Of a stretch of DNA of 64,000 nucleotides, positions 17,482 through 26,308 are shown piece after piece (position 1 is the stretch's first letter; each line of letters opens with the position of its first letter). The translations under genes were made by a program, and so were the position numbers. A model generated the notes under the pieces. The model ran no database searches, was not told the DNA's origin, and saw nothing but the letters and a program-made list of their open reading frames with translations. The stretch is from Deltaproteobacteria bacterium (GTDB taxonomy: Bacteria; Myxococcota_A; Polyangia; Polyangiales; Houyiibacteriaceae). Where the stretch lies: positions 1-64,000 of the forward strand of contig JAEPMI010000017.1 in assembly GCA_017644045.1 (NCBI GenBank), in the 5' to 3' direction.

Positions 17482-20400
17482 GTGCGCACCCGGTCGATCC
17501 ATCGGCCCCCGAGACCCCCCATGACGATCCACCGGCTCCTCCTCGCCACCGCCTTCACCCTCCTCGCTGCCCCCGCCAGCGCCCAGCTGATCGTCATCGA
17601 CGCCGGTCACGGCGGCAGCGATCCGGGCGCCGTCGGCTGTGGGCTCGAGGAGGCGGACGTGGTGCTCGACGTCTCCCGCCGACTCCAGACGCTCCTCGAG
17701 GGCGCGGGCCTCTCGGTCGCGCTGACCCGCTCCGACGATCGCTACGTCGGGCTGAGCGCCCGCGCGGACTACGCCAACTCCCGCGGCGCCGCTCGCTTCG
17801 TCTCCATCCACGCGAACGCCAACGCGGGCACCCCGGCGACCGGCACCGAGACCTTCGTCGCCGAGGGCGCGTCCTCGAGCAGCCGCGACATGGGCACGCG
17901 CATCCAGTCGGAGATGGTCGGCACCTGGGGCCTGCGCGACCGCGGCCTCAAGACCGCACGCTTCACCGTGCTCGTGCGCACCTCGATGCCCGCGAGCCTC
18001 TCGGAGATGGGCTTCATCAACAACTGCGGCACCGACGCCGTGAAGCTCGGCAGCCCCGCCCAGCGCCAGACCATCGCCGAGGCGCACTACCGAGCGATCC
18101 TCACGCACCTCGGCCGCAGCGCGCCGACTCCCTCGCCCACCCCGACCCCCACGCCCACGCCGAGCACCGGTCGCATCCGCGGCGTGATCTTCGAGGACGT
18201 CGGCGCCGGCCTCGAAGACACCAGCCGCCGCCTCGACGGCGCGCGCGTGACCGTCGGCGGGAGCGCCGCCACGACGGACGCCACCGGCAACTTCAGCTTC
18301 GACGTCGCTCCGGGCGACACCACCGTTCGCGCCGAGCTCTCCGGCTTCACCACCAGCACTCGGACCTGCACCGTCAGCGCGGGCGGCGAGACCTGGTGCA
18401 GCGTCGGCCTCCGGCGCGCGAGCAGCCGCGGCACGATCCGAGGCGTGGTCCACGAGGCCGGCGACACGTCCGCGCGCATCGGAACCGCGCGGGTGGCGAT
18501 CGGGGCGACCATTCTCACCACGGACGCTGCCGGCAACTTCAGCCTCGAGGTCCCCGCCGGGAGCACCACCGTCGAAGCGGAGTCCGTGGGCTACGTCTCC
18601 GCCTCGCGCACCTGCGACGTCACCGCCGGTGGCGAGACCTGGTGCAGCGTCGGGCTCACCGCGAGCTCCGCGCCGCCGCCGCCGGCCGGCAGCCTGTGCA
18701 CGGACACCTGCCGAGACGCGGGCGACGGCTGGTGCGACGACGGCGGCGAGGGCAGCGACTACTCGATCTGCGCGCTCGGCACGGACTGCGGCGACTGCGG
18801 TCCGCGCGCATCCACGTCCCCGGCGCCCGCCCCGACGCCGACGCCGACGCCGGGCGGCGTCTACGCCGGACTCTCGCAGGGCGGCAGCGAGATCCCTCGC
18901 GTCGGGCTCGCGAACCCGACGCTCCAGAGCACCCTCGGCCTGGCGACCGAGCCCTTCGGTGACGTGGTCGACGTGGACGGCGACGCCTGGGTGCAGGGGC
19001 GCATCAGCCACTTCGGCGGCCCACTCGACATGGGCGTCCCCGCGGACGGCACCGGCGCCATCACCGGCGAGATCGCGCGGGACATGAACAACCCGCTGAA
19101 CCCGTCCGCGGCCACCCTCGCGGCGCGACCGGAGGACTACTACTACCTCGCGATGCGCTGGAGCTACGTGCCCAACGGCCGCGCGTTCTGGGCCGACGCG
19201 CGCATCCTCCTGCGCAACCCGACCACCGGTCAGCAGGTGGTCGTGCGGCCCTTCGACTGGGGCCCGCACACCAGCACCGGCCGGGTCGTCGACATGTCGC
19301 CGCAGGCGATGGCCGACCTCGGCATGGTCACCGACGACCTGGTCCAGGTCGCCTTCGCCGCACCCGGCACCCCGCTCGGTCCCGTCGCGGGCACCGGCGA
19401 CGGGAGCGCGCCGGCGGGCCCGACCGGCACCGTGCACGGCGTGGTCTTCGAGGAGCACCCGGGCGGAGATACCAGCCACCGCGTGGTGGGCGCGACGGTC
19501 ACCGCCGTCGAGATCGGAAGGAACGTGACGACCAACGACGTGGGCTACTTCCAGATGCAGCTGCCCGCCGGGACCTGGAACCTCGAAGCGCGCGGCGCGG
19601 GCTTCGACCCGCGGCTCCGCAGCTGCGAGGTGCTCGTGCCCGGCGAGGTGTGGTGCTCCATCGCGGTGCCGCCGGGTGGCGGGACCTCGACCCGCATCGT
19701 CCTCGACGGCGGCAAGGTCGGCGACGGCTCGACCGCCAGCGGGCTGACCAGCGGTGGTTGTAGCGCGGGTGGCCGCAGCACCGGCGGCGCGTGGCTCTTC
19801 CTGCTGCTGCTCCCGCTCCTCCTACGCCGCCGACGGGGCCTCGCGGTCGTGGGCGCGGCGCTCCTCGCGACCACGGGCTGCGAGGAGGGCGCGAGCCCGA
19901 GCACCGAAGCGGTCAGCGAGACCGAGATCGCCGAGCCCGCCGTCGAGCGCATCGAGGTCGCCGCGCGCGTCGCCCCCTTCGCTCGGCTCACCGAGGTCGA
20001 GACCCTCACGGAGGGCGCGTACATCGACGCGCGCGTGTCGCCCAACGGCGAGCGCATCGCGCTCTCGCACGAGAACTACGAGGCCCTCAGCGTGCTCACC
20101 ATCGGCGACGCGACGCCCGCGTTGGTGGCCGACACCGCGCGCTCGGGTCTCGCGCCGCGTTGGAGCGCGGACGGCCTGCGGCTCGGCATCCGGTCGCCGG
20201 AGCAGTCGGCGACGGCGATCCCGATGCTGGCGCGCGATCTCGCCGGTCACGAGATCCCGCCGCTCGAGCTCTCGAACGGGCTGCGCGCCTGGGCGGAGGA
20301 TGACGTGATCGTCGTGATGGCCGGGGAGACGCGCACCGAGCTCGCGCCGCCCGGCGACCGCTACTTCGATCCGCACGTGTCGCCCGACGACGCCTTCGTC

Positions 20401-20706
20401 GTCTTCCGCGGACTGACGACCGGCCTCTACCTCTGGGAGCGCGCGACCGATCGGCTGCTCCACCTCGGCTTCGGTGACCACGCCGCGTTCTCCCCCGACG
20501 GTCGCTGGCTGATCTTCGACCGCCTCGAGGACGACGGTTCCCGCTTCACCTCGGGCTCGCTCTACCTCACCGACCTCCGCCACCCGGAGCGGCGCACGGC
20601 CCCGCTCCCGGCAGAGGGCCTGGTGCACCACCCGTCGATCGCAGGCGACACCGTGATCTTCCTCGAGGGCGAGGGCAGCGTGAAGCGCGCTCGCCTCGCG
20701 CTATAG
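17482..20706 (+). CDS. N-acetylmuramoyl-L-alanine amidase / double-psi-barrel / MYXO-CTERM protein fused to lipoprotein beta-propeller
   Basis: 1074 residues. Order: signal peptide (ends about 34); Amidase_3 zinc amidase (about 36-215) with VIDAGHGGSDPGA, SIHANA and LSEMGFINN; Thr/Pro linker; two carboxypeptidase-regulatory-like beta domains (about 229-395); a Cys-rich knot; an RlpA-like double-psi beta-barrel (about 540-640); a third regulatory domain (about 649-735); and a MYXO-CTERM tail with Cys760, helix FLLLLPLLL and RRRR. Oddly, the frame continues without a stop into LAVVGAALLATTGC (lipobox Cys about 800) and a PD40/TolB-like propeller of about 270 residues. The amidase cleaves peptide stems from cell-wall glycan. 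The GTG at 17482 has GAGGGG upstream; ATG 17521 is an alternative start. Confidence 0.85.
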   Translation: MRTRSIHRPPRPPMTIHRLLLATAFTLLAAPASAQLIVIDAGHGGSDPGAVGCGLEEADVVLDVSRRLQTLLEGAGLSVALTRSDDRYVGLSARADYANSRGAARFVSIHANANAGTPATGTETFVAEGASSSSRDMGTRIQSEMVGTWGLRDRGLKTARFTVLVRTSMPASLSEMGFINNCGTDAVKLGSPAQRQTIAEAHYRAILTHLGRSAPTPSPTPTPTPTPSTGRIRGVIFEDVGAGLEDTSRRLDGARVTVGGSAATTDATGNFSFDVAPGDTTVRAELSGFTTSTRTCTVSAGGETWCSVGLRRASSRGTIRGVVHEAGDTSARIGTARVAIGATILTTDAAGNFSLEVPAGSTTVEAESVGYVSASRTCDVTAGGETWCSVGLTASSAPPPPAGSLCTDTCRDAGDGWCDDGGEGSDYSICALGTDCGDCGPRASTSPAPAPTPTPTPGGVYAGLSQGGSEIPRVGLANPTLQSTLGLATEPFGDVVDVDGDAWVQGRISHFGGPLDMGVPADGTGAITGEIARDMNNPLNPSAATLAARPEDYYYLAMRWSYVPNGRAFWADARILLRNPTTGQQVVVRPFDWGPHTSTGRVVDMSPQAMADLGMVTDDLVQVAFAAPGTPLGPVAGTGDGSAPAGPTGTVHGVVFEEHPGGDTSHRVVGATVTAVEIGRNVTTNDVGYFQMQLPAGTWNLEARGAGFDPRLRSCEVLVPGEVWCSIAVPPGGGTSTRIVLDGGKVGDGSTASGLTSGGCSAGGRSTGGAWLFLLLLPLLLRRRRGLAVVGAALLATTGCEEGASPSTEAVSETEIAEPAVERIEVAARVAPFARLTEVETLTEGAYIDARVSPNGERIALSHENYEALSVLTIGDATPALVADTARSGLAPRWSADGLRLGIRSPEQSATAIPMLARDLAGHEIPPLELSNGLRAWAEDDVIVVMAGETRTELAPPGDRYFDPHVSPDDAFVVFRGLTTGLYLWERATDRLLHLGFGDHAAFSPDGRWLIFDRLEDDGSRFTSGSLYLTDLRHPERRTAPLPAEGLVHHPSIAGDTVIFLEGEGSVKRARLAL

Positions 20707-20831
20707 CCACGGAGGACGAAGCGCGAAGCGCGAGGACGCACCGAGCGGCTTCGCCGCGAGACCTTCAGCTTTTTGGGGGAGCGAGGAGCGATTCACTCGC
20801 GACGAGCGGGGGGATTTTCCAAAATCCCCCC
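20707..20831. repeat. dispersed intergenic repeat of about 125 bp with terminator-like hairpin, copy 1
   Basis: About 85% identical by eye to 37131-37256. It begins ACGGAGGACG, contains GCGCGAAGCGCGAGGACGC and GAGACCTTCAG, and ends in a perfect hairpin GGGGGATTTT-CC-AAAATCCCCC (20809-20830). It lies between convergent genes here, so the hairpin can stop transcription from both sides. No coding capacity. Confidence 0.85.
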
Positions 20832-20836
20832 TGGGA

Positions 20837-21100
20837 CTAGATCACCAGCAAGCCGCGGCGTTCGCAGTCCGCGGCCAGCGTTCCGGAGGAGGGCACGCTC
20901 AGGCCGAGGCGCTCCGCCAGCTGGCGAGCGGCCGCGCGGACCTCGGTGCGCGAGGGTACGGCGGTCGAGACGTGCGACGTACGACACCGCGCCTCCGCGA
21001 GTCGCCACGCTGCGGGAGCGAGGCCACCTTCGGTCTGCACGAGCTCGGCGAATCCGTTCCGCCGCCGCGTCACGTCGAGAAGCCATTCGGTCGTCAACAT
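20837..21100 (-). CDS. small hypothetical protein
   Basis: 87 residues, preceded by a perfect AGGAGG ribosome site eight bases before the ATG. It begins MLTTEWLLDV and is rich in Arg, Ala and Leu, predicted helical; the last half contains AARQLAERLGLSVPSSG. No Cys pairs, signal peptide or known domain. It is convergent with the amidase fusion gene and divergent from the DnaJ gene. Length and ribosome site support a real gene; function unknown. Confidence 0.7.
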   Translation of the reverse strand: MLTTEWLLDVTRRRNGFAELVQTEGGLAPAAWRLAEARCRTSHVSTAVPSRTEVRAAARQLAERLGLSVPSSGTLAADCERRGLLVI

Positions 21101-21465
21101 CACAAACCTCCTCTCGGGCGTAGGACGCCATCCCAGAGGCGGTTCTTCACCGCCCATGGCCGGGTCCCCGTCCGTGGTGCGCCGAGCTCTTCGCCCAGTC
21201 CGGCGCACGTCCACGTCACCCAAGGAAGGCGCACCCGTCAAGAAAAGCCCCCGCTCGACACACGGTAGAAACGGGAGAGCGGCGTTTTCCTCGTTTTCCC
21301 GCCGATCGGGGGCGATCGCCGGGCCATTCACCGCTCGCGGACCCGGATCACCGATGAACCAAAACCACGGATCGACGGCGAGACGGAAGCTCTGGGGAAC
21401 TTTGTCGGTACAATGGACACGGACGGGAGCCCGGGCGCACGTGCGCGCGGAAACCAGGAGCACGG
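21101..21465. other. divergent intergenic region
   Basis: 365 bp between the small hypothetical gene and the DnaJ-like gene, expected to hold both promoters. On the plus strand TACAAT (21409-21414) is a good -10 candidate but has no clear -35. On the minus strand TTGACG near 21237 resembles a -35 without a matching -10. A short GCGATCGC-type palindrome is present near 21311. No gene seen. Confidence 0.35.
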
Positions 21466-22077
21466 ATGACGGACAGAGCTTTCGAAGAGTTGGGGATCGA
21501 CAGGGACGCGAGCCGAGCGGAGGTCCGACGGGCCTGGCGCCGACTGGCCAAGCGAACCCACCCCGACGTCGATGGCTCTCCCGAGGCTGCCCGCCGCTTC
21601 CAGCGGCTCCGCCGGGCCTACCGTGAAGCGCTCCGGCAGGTCGATCTGCGGGCGGGTCGCCCGGTCCGACGCTCCCGGCCGCCGAAGCCGCAGGCTCCGC
21701 CCCGCGCACGCTTCCGCTACGCCTGCGGCTCCTGCGACGACTCCTTCTCGCTCGCGGGCGAGTGCCCGCGCTGCGGGATCGCGCTGCATGACGAGAAGAA
21801 CGGCCCCGTGGCTCGGATGGAGTCGCCCGAGATCGCCGCGTTCGTGGACGCGCTCGAGAACCCGACGAGCTCCTTCTTCGATCGCTTCGAGATGCCGCCC
21901 GAGCAGCGCACCGCGATGCTCGCCGCCGGCCTGGTCTGCCTCGGCGGCTTTCAGGCGAGCCTCGGTCTGATGGGCCTCGCGGTCCTCAGCCTCGGCTTCG
22001 CGATGATCTGGGTCGCGAGCGAAGCCCACGGCAAGCTCCAGGCCGAGAGCGTCCGCCGCTGGCTCGGCGCCAAGTAG
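21466..22077 (+). CDS. J-domain zinc-ribbon membrane protein
   Basis: 203 residues. An N-terminal J domain (about 4-58) has the invariant HPD (32-34) needed to stimulate DnaK/Hsp70 ATPase. It is followed by a basic linker, a short zinc ribbon (CGSC...CPRC, about 87-104) and two closely spaced hydrophobic helices (about 150-186) near the C-terminus. So it is a membrane-tethered co-chaperone with its J domain probably in the cytoplasm, not a general DnaJ (no G/F region or CxxCxGxG repeats). AGGAG precedes the ATG. Stands alone between divergent and convergent neighbours. Confidence 0.85.
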   Translation: MTDRAFEELGIDRDASRAEVRRAWRRLAKRTHPDVDGSPEAARRFQRLRRAYREALRQVDLRAGRPVRRSRPPKPQAPPRARFRYACGSCDDSFSLAGECPRCGIALHDEKNGPVARMESPEIAAFVDALENPTSSFFDRFEMPPEQRTAMLAAGLVCLGGFQASLGLMGLAVLSLGFAMIWVASEAHGKLQAESVRRWLGAK

Positions 22078-22092
22078 TCCGACCCGTCCGGC

Positions 22093-24576
22093 TCACTCGA
22101 TGACGAGCGGGTTCGTCACGCCGAATGCCGCGAAGGGCAGCACCGGCTGCGCGCTTCGCGGTCCGTCGACGCGCACGACGACGAAGGTCGCGCCGCCGAG
22201 CGGCACGTCGATGACCTCGTCGACGCGGACCACGTCGCTGGACGCCGGGATGGGCTGGTCGACGGCGACCGAGGTCCCCGCGTAGACGCGCAGCCGATCG
22301 ATCTCGATCCACGGTGGCGCCTGCACGCGAACCTGGACGCTCGCCATGTCACCCGCGGAGCCGACGACCTCGGCCTCGACGAACGCGCCGCCGCTGACCG
22401 AGAGGTCGCCCGCGCGGAACGAGGTGGCCACGTCGGACCAGCCGAAGGCGCCGAGCGAGTCGTCCGGCACGCGGACCAACGTGCGAGTGGTCCCCGCCGC
22501 GCTGGTCGGCGTGTGCGTGTCGCTGTTGCCGACCATCGCGAAGTGCCAGCCGTTGGCCCAGAGGCCGAGGTAGGTCGCGAAGGTCTCCTCGTTGTCGGAG
22601 CCGGCGCCGTCGTTCCAGACCTCGACGACGTCCCAGTCGAACTCGCTGAGGTCGGTCCCGGCGGGCAGGTTCAGGTCCATCGGCGTCGCGCCCACCATGC
22701 CGGTGAGCGGGTCCAGGTCGATGGCCTTGAACCAGCCGCTGTTGTCCTTGAAGGGATGGTTGATCTGCACGAAGGCGCCGCCCATCGCCTCGTCGCCCTG
22801 CGCGCGGACCTCGTCGAAGAGCACCGTCGGGTTCGAGCCGAACCAGATCGGCGCGCCGTAGCCCGCCCGGTCGGGGTCCTGCCGTAGCGGGTAGCCGCCG
22901 ACGTGAGCCAGGATCGGGTCCGAAGCCTCGACGCCCGGCACCGCGAGCACGAACGAGTCGAGCCCCGCGTCCGCGAGCGCCGGGCCGTAGTCGGAGATGA
23001 AGTCGTGGTCGGTGGACGCGACCACCTCGAGCCCCTCGCCCGCCACGATGCGCACCGCGTCGGGCACGGCGTGGGTGCTGTCGGTGCTCAGCTCGGTGTG
23101 GAGATGGAAGTCGCCGGCGACCCAGCCGTCGGTGTCGACCACGCGCGGGAGGTCGGTGGTGATGGTCAGGGTCTCGCCGTCCACGAGCGTCACGTCCTGG
23201 TCGTGGCGGTCGTACTCGTAGCCGCGGCTCACCGTGAGCGTCGCGACCCCGGGCGGGAGCAAGAAGTCGGTGCTCCCGAGCGCGACCGCCCGGAGGATCT
23301 CCCGTCCGTCCCGCACGGCCGTGGCGCGGACGGGCATCGCCATGCCCTCGGCGGTGGAGTCGATCCGAAGCGTGGCGACGGGCGCGGCGGGAACGGTGAC
23401 CGACGCCGCGTCGTCCGCGACGGCGTCCGCCTCGAAGAAGGGCCCGAAGCCCGGGGTGTAGCTGCGACCGCCGGCCGGCACTCGGACCTCGGTTCCGCCT
23501 TCGGCGACGCGCGTCCGCAGCCAGCCTTCGTCGTCGACCGAGACCGACACCCGCTCGGGGCCTTCGACCGTCACGGTCTCGAGTCCGTCCTCGTCCTGGA
23601 CGAGGTGCGCGTGCGCCGTGGCGGCGTCGGGCGCGAAGGAGAGCGCGCCGGTGTGCATTCCGATCTCGCCGGCGGGGACGACCAATCGGTCGGCCGCTTG
23701 GAAGAGCAGGATGGTGAGGATGCGGCTCACGCCGACGTCGTCGGCGAAGAGCCGCGCGCCGAACGCCGTCTCCGGCGACTCCACGACCACGCCCCCGAAG
23801 CCGGCCGCATCGGATGCGTTGCCGGAGAGCATGTCGTCGTCGAGCACGCCCACGCCGGGCATCTGGACCTCGCCCGCGCCGCCGACCGTGACGACCATCG
23901 CGGGCCGACCGACGAGCCGCGCCTGACCCGCGGTCGCGGCGACCCGCATCTCGATGTGGAGTACGTCCTCGTCGGGGCGTAGCTCGTACGCGAGGACGCC
24001 GAAGCCGGGCGGCGTGCGCGTCAGGCCGCCGAGCGTCGCGGCGATGAGCTCCAGGCGGTTGAGCTCGAAGGGCACCTCCACGCGGGCAACGCCGCCGCTC
24101 CCACCGTCGGTGATGACGACGTCGCTCGGCCGCGCGGTCGCGAGGTCGAGCGCCATGAAGACCTCCTTGAGCAGGTCCGGCTCGCCGTGGCGGGCGCCGT
24201 CGATGATCCCCCCGGCGTGGGCGCCGATCAGGGTGGCCGACTCCGTGCCGGTTCGGACGATGACCGAGAAGCGATCGTTCGCGAGCACGATGTCGCCGAC
24301 CCGGCCCATCGCCAGCGAGCCCCCGAGGAGCTCGTCCTCACAGTCCACGACCTTCGCTCGCACCTCACCCGCCCCGGGTGGCGCGGCCATGCAGCCGGTG
24401 GGGACGTCGGGATCGGGAGTGACCTCGAACGTGGGGGGGTCGGGTAGGTCCGGCGCGTCGGTGGGCACACTGCCATCCTCGGCCGCGTCCCCCGAGTCGT
24501 TCGAGCCGTTCCCGCCACACCCGAGGGCGAACGCCCCGAGGGTCAACCAAAGCCACCATCGCATCACGAGGCGCAT
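22093..24576 (-). CDS. PHP-domain metallohydrolase lipoprotein (CehA/McbA-like)
   Basis: 827 residues. Lipoprotein signal with lipobox FALGC (Cys20) followed by a Gly/Asp-rich linker. The first 480 residues are predicted beta, with a carboxypeptidase-regulatory-like part near 400-480. The C-terminal 330 residues contain the PHP metal site GDFHLHTELSTDSTH, then ASTDHDF, QINHPFK and GNSDTHTPTS, as in CehA/McbA-family phosphoesterase-like enzymes. It acts in the periplasm or on the cell surface. ATG 24576 is chosen so that the signal peptide is compact; ATG 24564 is also possible. Substrate unknown. Confidence 0.85.
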   Translation of the reverse strand: MRLVMRWWLWLTLGAFALGCGGNGSNDSGDAAEDGSVPTDAPDLPDPPTFEVTPDPDVPTGCMAAPPGAGEVRAKVVDCEDELLGGSLAMGRVGDIVLANDRFSVIVRTGTESATLIGAHAGGIIDGARHGEPDLLKEVFMALDLATARPSDVVITDGGSGGVARVEVPFELNRLELIAATLGGLTRTPPGFGVLAYELRPDEDVLHIEMRVAATAGQARLVGRPAMVVTVGGAGEVQMPGVGVLDDDMLSGNASDAAGFGGVVVESPETAFGARLFADDVGVSRILTILLFQAADRLVVPAGEIGMHTGALSFAPDAATAHAHLVQDEDGLETVTVEGPERVSVSVDDEGWLRTRVAEGGTEVRVPAGGRSYTPGFGPFFEADAVADDAASVTVPAAPVATLRIDSTAEGMAMPVRATAVRDGREILRAVALGSTDFLLPPGVATLTVSRGYEYDRHDQDVTLVDGETLTITTDLPRVVDTDGWVAGDFHLHTELSTDSTHAVPDAVRIVAGEGLEVVASTDHDFISDYGPALADAGLDSFVLAVPGVEASDPILAHVGGYPLRQDPDRAGYGAPIWFGSNPTVLFDEVRAQGDEAMGGAFVQINHPFKDNSGWFKAIDLDPLTGMVGATPMDLNLPAGTDLSEFDWDVVEVWNDGAGSDNEETFATYLGLWANGWHFAMVGNSDTHTPTSAAGTTRTLVRVPDDSLGAFGWSDVATSFRAGDLSVSGGAFVEAEVVGSAGDMASVQVRVQAPPWIEIDRLRVYAGTSVAVDQPIPASSDVVRVDEVIDVPLGGATFVVVRVDGPRSAQPVLPFAAFGVTNPLVIE

Positions 24577-24647
24577 GTTACGCGACCGTGACGCGACCGA
24601 CCCCTTCAGGTGGCGCGTGGGCGCCAACCCTTTGGAAGCAGTGGGGA

Positions 24648-24676
24648 TTGCCCCATCGGGGCCGCCCGTCTATCAT
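24648..24676 (+). promoter_or_regulatory. sigma70-type promoter candidate for the PilZ gene
   Basis: TTGCCC (24648-24653) and TATCAT (24671-24676) are separated by 17 bp, matching 4/6 and 5/6 of the housekeeping consensus. The predicted start of transcription near 24683 gives a leader of about 25 bases before the ATG at 24707. Confidence 0.5.
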
Positions 24677-24706
24677 CGCGCCGCCGGTACAAAAGGACTG
24701 ACACTG

Positions 24707-25543
24707 ATGACCTACTCTGGAGCCGCTCAGGCTTCTTCCGCGCGAGAAGAGCTCGGCAAGGCCCTCGAGGCCCTGCAGCAAGATCCCAACATCCCCGACG
24801 ACGTCATGGCGGTGGCGCAGAACATCGCCCAGGCGGTGGGCGCGCTCTTCGAGGCCGAGAAGGCATCGTCCGAGCCGGACGGGAAGTCGAGCGTCAAGGC
24901 GGCGCTCGGGAACCTGAGCCAGACGCTCGCCCTGCTCCAGGACGTGAAGTCGCAGCACGGCGGCGTGGACATCGCCACCCAGGCGATCGCTCAGACGATG
25001 AGCAAGCTCTACCCGCTGACCACGGTGCCGAGCCGCATGGCGCCACCGATGGACGCGGACAAGACCATCGAGGACCCCCAGGTCCCGAAGGCCGCGAGCG
25101 TCCCTGCCGAGGCGAAGGGCTTCCAGGACACCACCGAGCCCGATCAGCAGCAGCCGGCGTTCGATCCCCAGCGGGCGTCGATGCCCAAGGTGGCTCCGAC
25201 GCCCTCCGGCGCGCGCGAGAAGATCGAGGCGAACATCGGCGCGACGACCGAGAGCAACTTCTTCGTCGGCTTCAGCGGCGAGATCTCCCACGGCGGGGTG
25301 TTCCTCGCGACCTACGAGGTCCTGCCGCAGAACACGTCGGTCAACGTGCTGGTCACCCTCCCCGGCAACTTCGAGTTCCGGACGGACGGCTGGGTCCGCT
25401 TCGTGCGCGATCCCTTCGACCTGAACTCGGACGACGGCGCGGAGCCCGGCATGGGTGTGCAGTTCGAGAACCTGCCTCCGGAAGCCCGCGAGCTGGTGCT
25501 GCGCTTCATCCGCAAGCGCCCCCCGATGTTCTACGACGACTGA
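24707..25543 (+). CDS. PilZ-domain protein of the TIGR02266 type
   Basis: 278 residues. The N-terminal part (about 8-105) is helical and Gln/Ala-rich; a Pro/Asp linker follows; the C-terminal 100 residues match the Myxococcus paralogous PilZ family TIGR02266: ESNFFVGFSGEISHGGVFL, then LPQNTSVNVLVTLPG and FRTDGWVRFVRD, ending EARELVLRFIRKR. PilZ domains often bind cyclic di-GMP, but the RxxxR part of the motif is not evident here, so binding is doubtful. Cytoplasmic. AAAGGA precedes the ATG, with a good promoter upstream and a hairpin terminator directly after the stop. Confidence 0.85.
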   Translation: MTYSGAAQASSAREELGKALEALQQDPNIPDDVMAVAQNIAQAVGALFEAEKASSEPDGKSSVKAALGNLSQTLALLQDVKSQHGGVDIATQAIAQTMSKLYPLTTVPSRMAPPMDADKTIEDPQVPKAASVPAEAKGFQDTTEPDQQQPAFDPQRASMPKVAPTPSGAREKIEANIGATTESNFFVGFSGEISHGGVFLATYEVLPQNTSVNVLVTLPGNFEFRTDGWVRFVRDPFDLNSDDGAEPGMGVQFENLPPEARELVLRFIRKRPPMFYDD

Positions 25544-25550
25544 CTACTCT

Positions 25551-25571
25551 GGGGGTTTGGAGCAAACCCCC
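25551..25571 (+). terminator. hairpin terminator after the PilZ gene
   Basis: Perfect 9-bp stem GGGGGTTTG / CAAACCCCC with a 3-base loop, beginning seven bases after the stop codon. Several further GC hairpins follow to about 25670 (for example CTCGGGC-GGA-GCCCGAG). No T-run, so a rho-independent role is likely but not certain. Confidence 0.55.
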
Positions 25572-25726
25572 GCCTTGCTCGGGCGGAGCCCGAGACTGCG
25601 GCTCCCCCGACTCCGCCGCTTCGCGGCGCCCTCGCTTCGCTCGGGCACTCGGCCTGCGGCCTCGTGATCAAAATCGCGGTCATCGTTCGGGGTGCACTTC
25701 GGAGCCGGGGCGGGTAACGTCGGAGT

Positions 25727-26308
25727 GTGTTCCTTCGAAAAGCAGCGCTCCGCCCGGTCCCCCGGTGGGCCATCGTCGACGAAGACGTGATCGCGTCGGT
25801 CGAGGCGTCCCTCGAAGACGACGAGAAGAACCTCCAGGAGTCGCTCGACCGTGGGTACTCCGACCTGGACCGGCTGCAGCCGACGATCGCCCTGTGGATG
25901 GCCGACGAGCTCTCGCGCATGCGCGACGAGCTCGTCCAGTCCGTGGGCTACTTCCTCTCCGTGACCGTGTACCTCGCCTTCCGCGAGGCGTTCCCGACCC
26001 GCCTCCGCGAGGTGGACGAGGGCATGCTCCAGATCGCCGAGGCGACGCTGACGGCGGACGAGGAGCTGCGCGCGGAGGACCCGCTCGAGATCCTCGACAG
26101 CGACGACGTGCTCGCGATCAGCCAGCCGAGCCTCGTGGCCTACGTGCAGCACCACGTCGGCGAGGCGCTGGACCAGGGCGAAGGCGAGGTCGACCTCGAC
26201 GAGCTCGACCGCGTCTACCGCGCGTTGTTGGTCCAGGTGATCGCGCTGAGCCACGCGGTGGCCTCGCCGACCGGCGAGCTCGGTCCTTCGCGAGAAGCCC
26301 TCGCATGA
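25727..26308 (+). CDS. hypothetical protein, first gene of a two-gene unit
   Basis: 193 residues, acidic and largely helical. It begins FLRKAALRPVPRW and has long amphipathic segments (DEKNLQESLDRGYSDLDRL, WMADELSRMRDELVQSVGYFL, AFREAFPTRLREVDEG). No signal peptide or membrane helix. No known domain recognised. The GTG start has CGGAG four bases upstream. Its stop overlaps the ATG of the SpoIID-like gene, so the two are translated together. Function unknown. Confidence 0.75.
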   Translation: MFLRKAALRPVPRWAIVDEDVIASVEASLEDDEKNLQESLDRGYSDLDRLQPTIALWMADELSRMRDELVQSVGYFLSVTVYLAFREAFPTRLREVDEGMLQIAEATLTADEELRAEDPLEILDSDDVLAISQPSLVAYVQHHVGEALDQGEGEVDLDELDRVYRALLVQVIALSHAVASPTGELGPSREALA

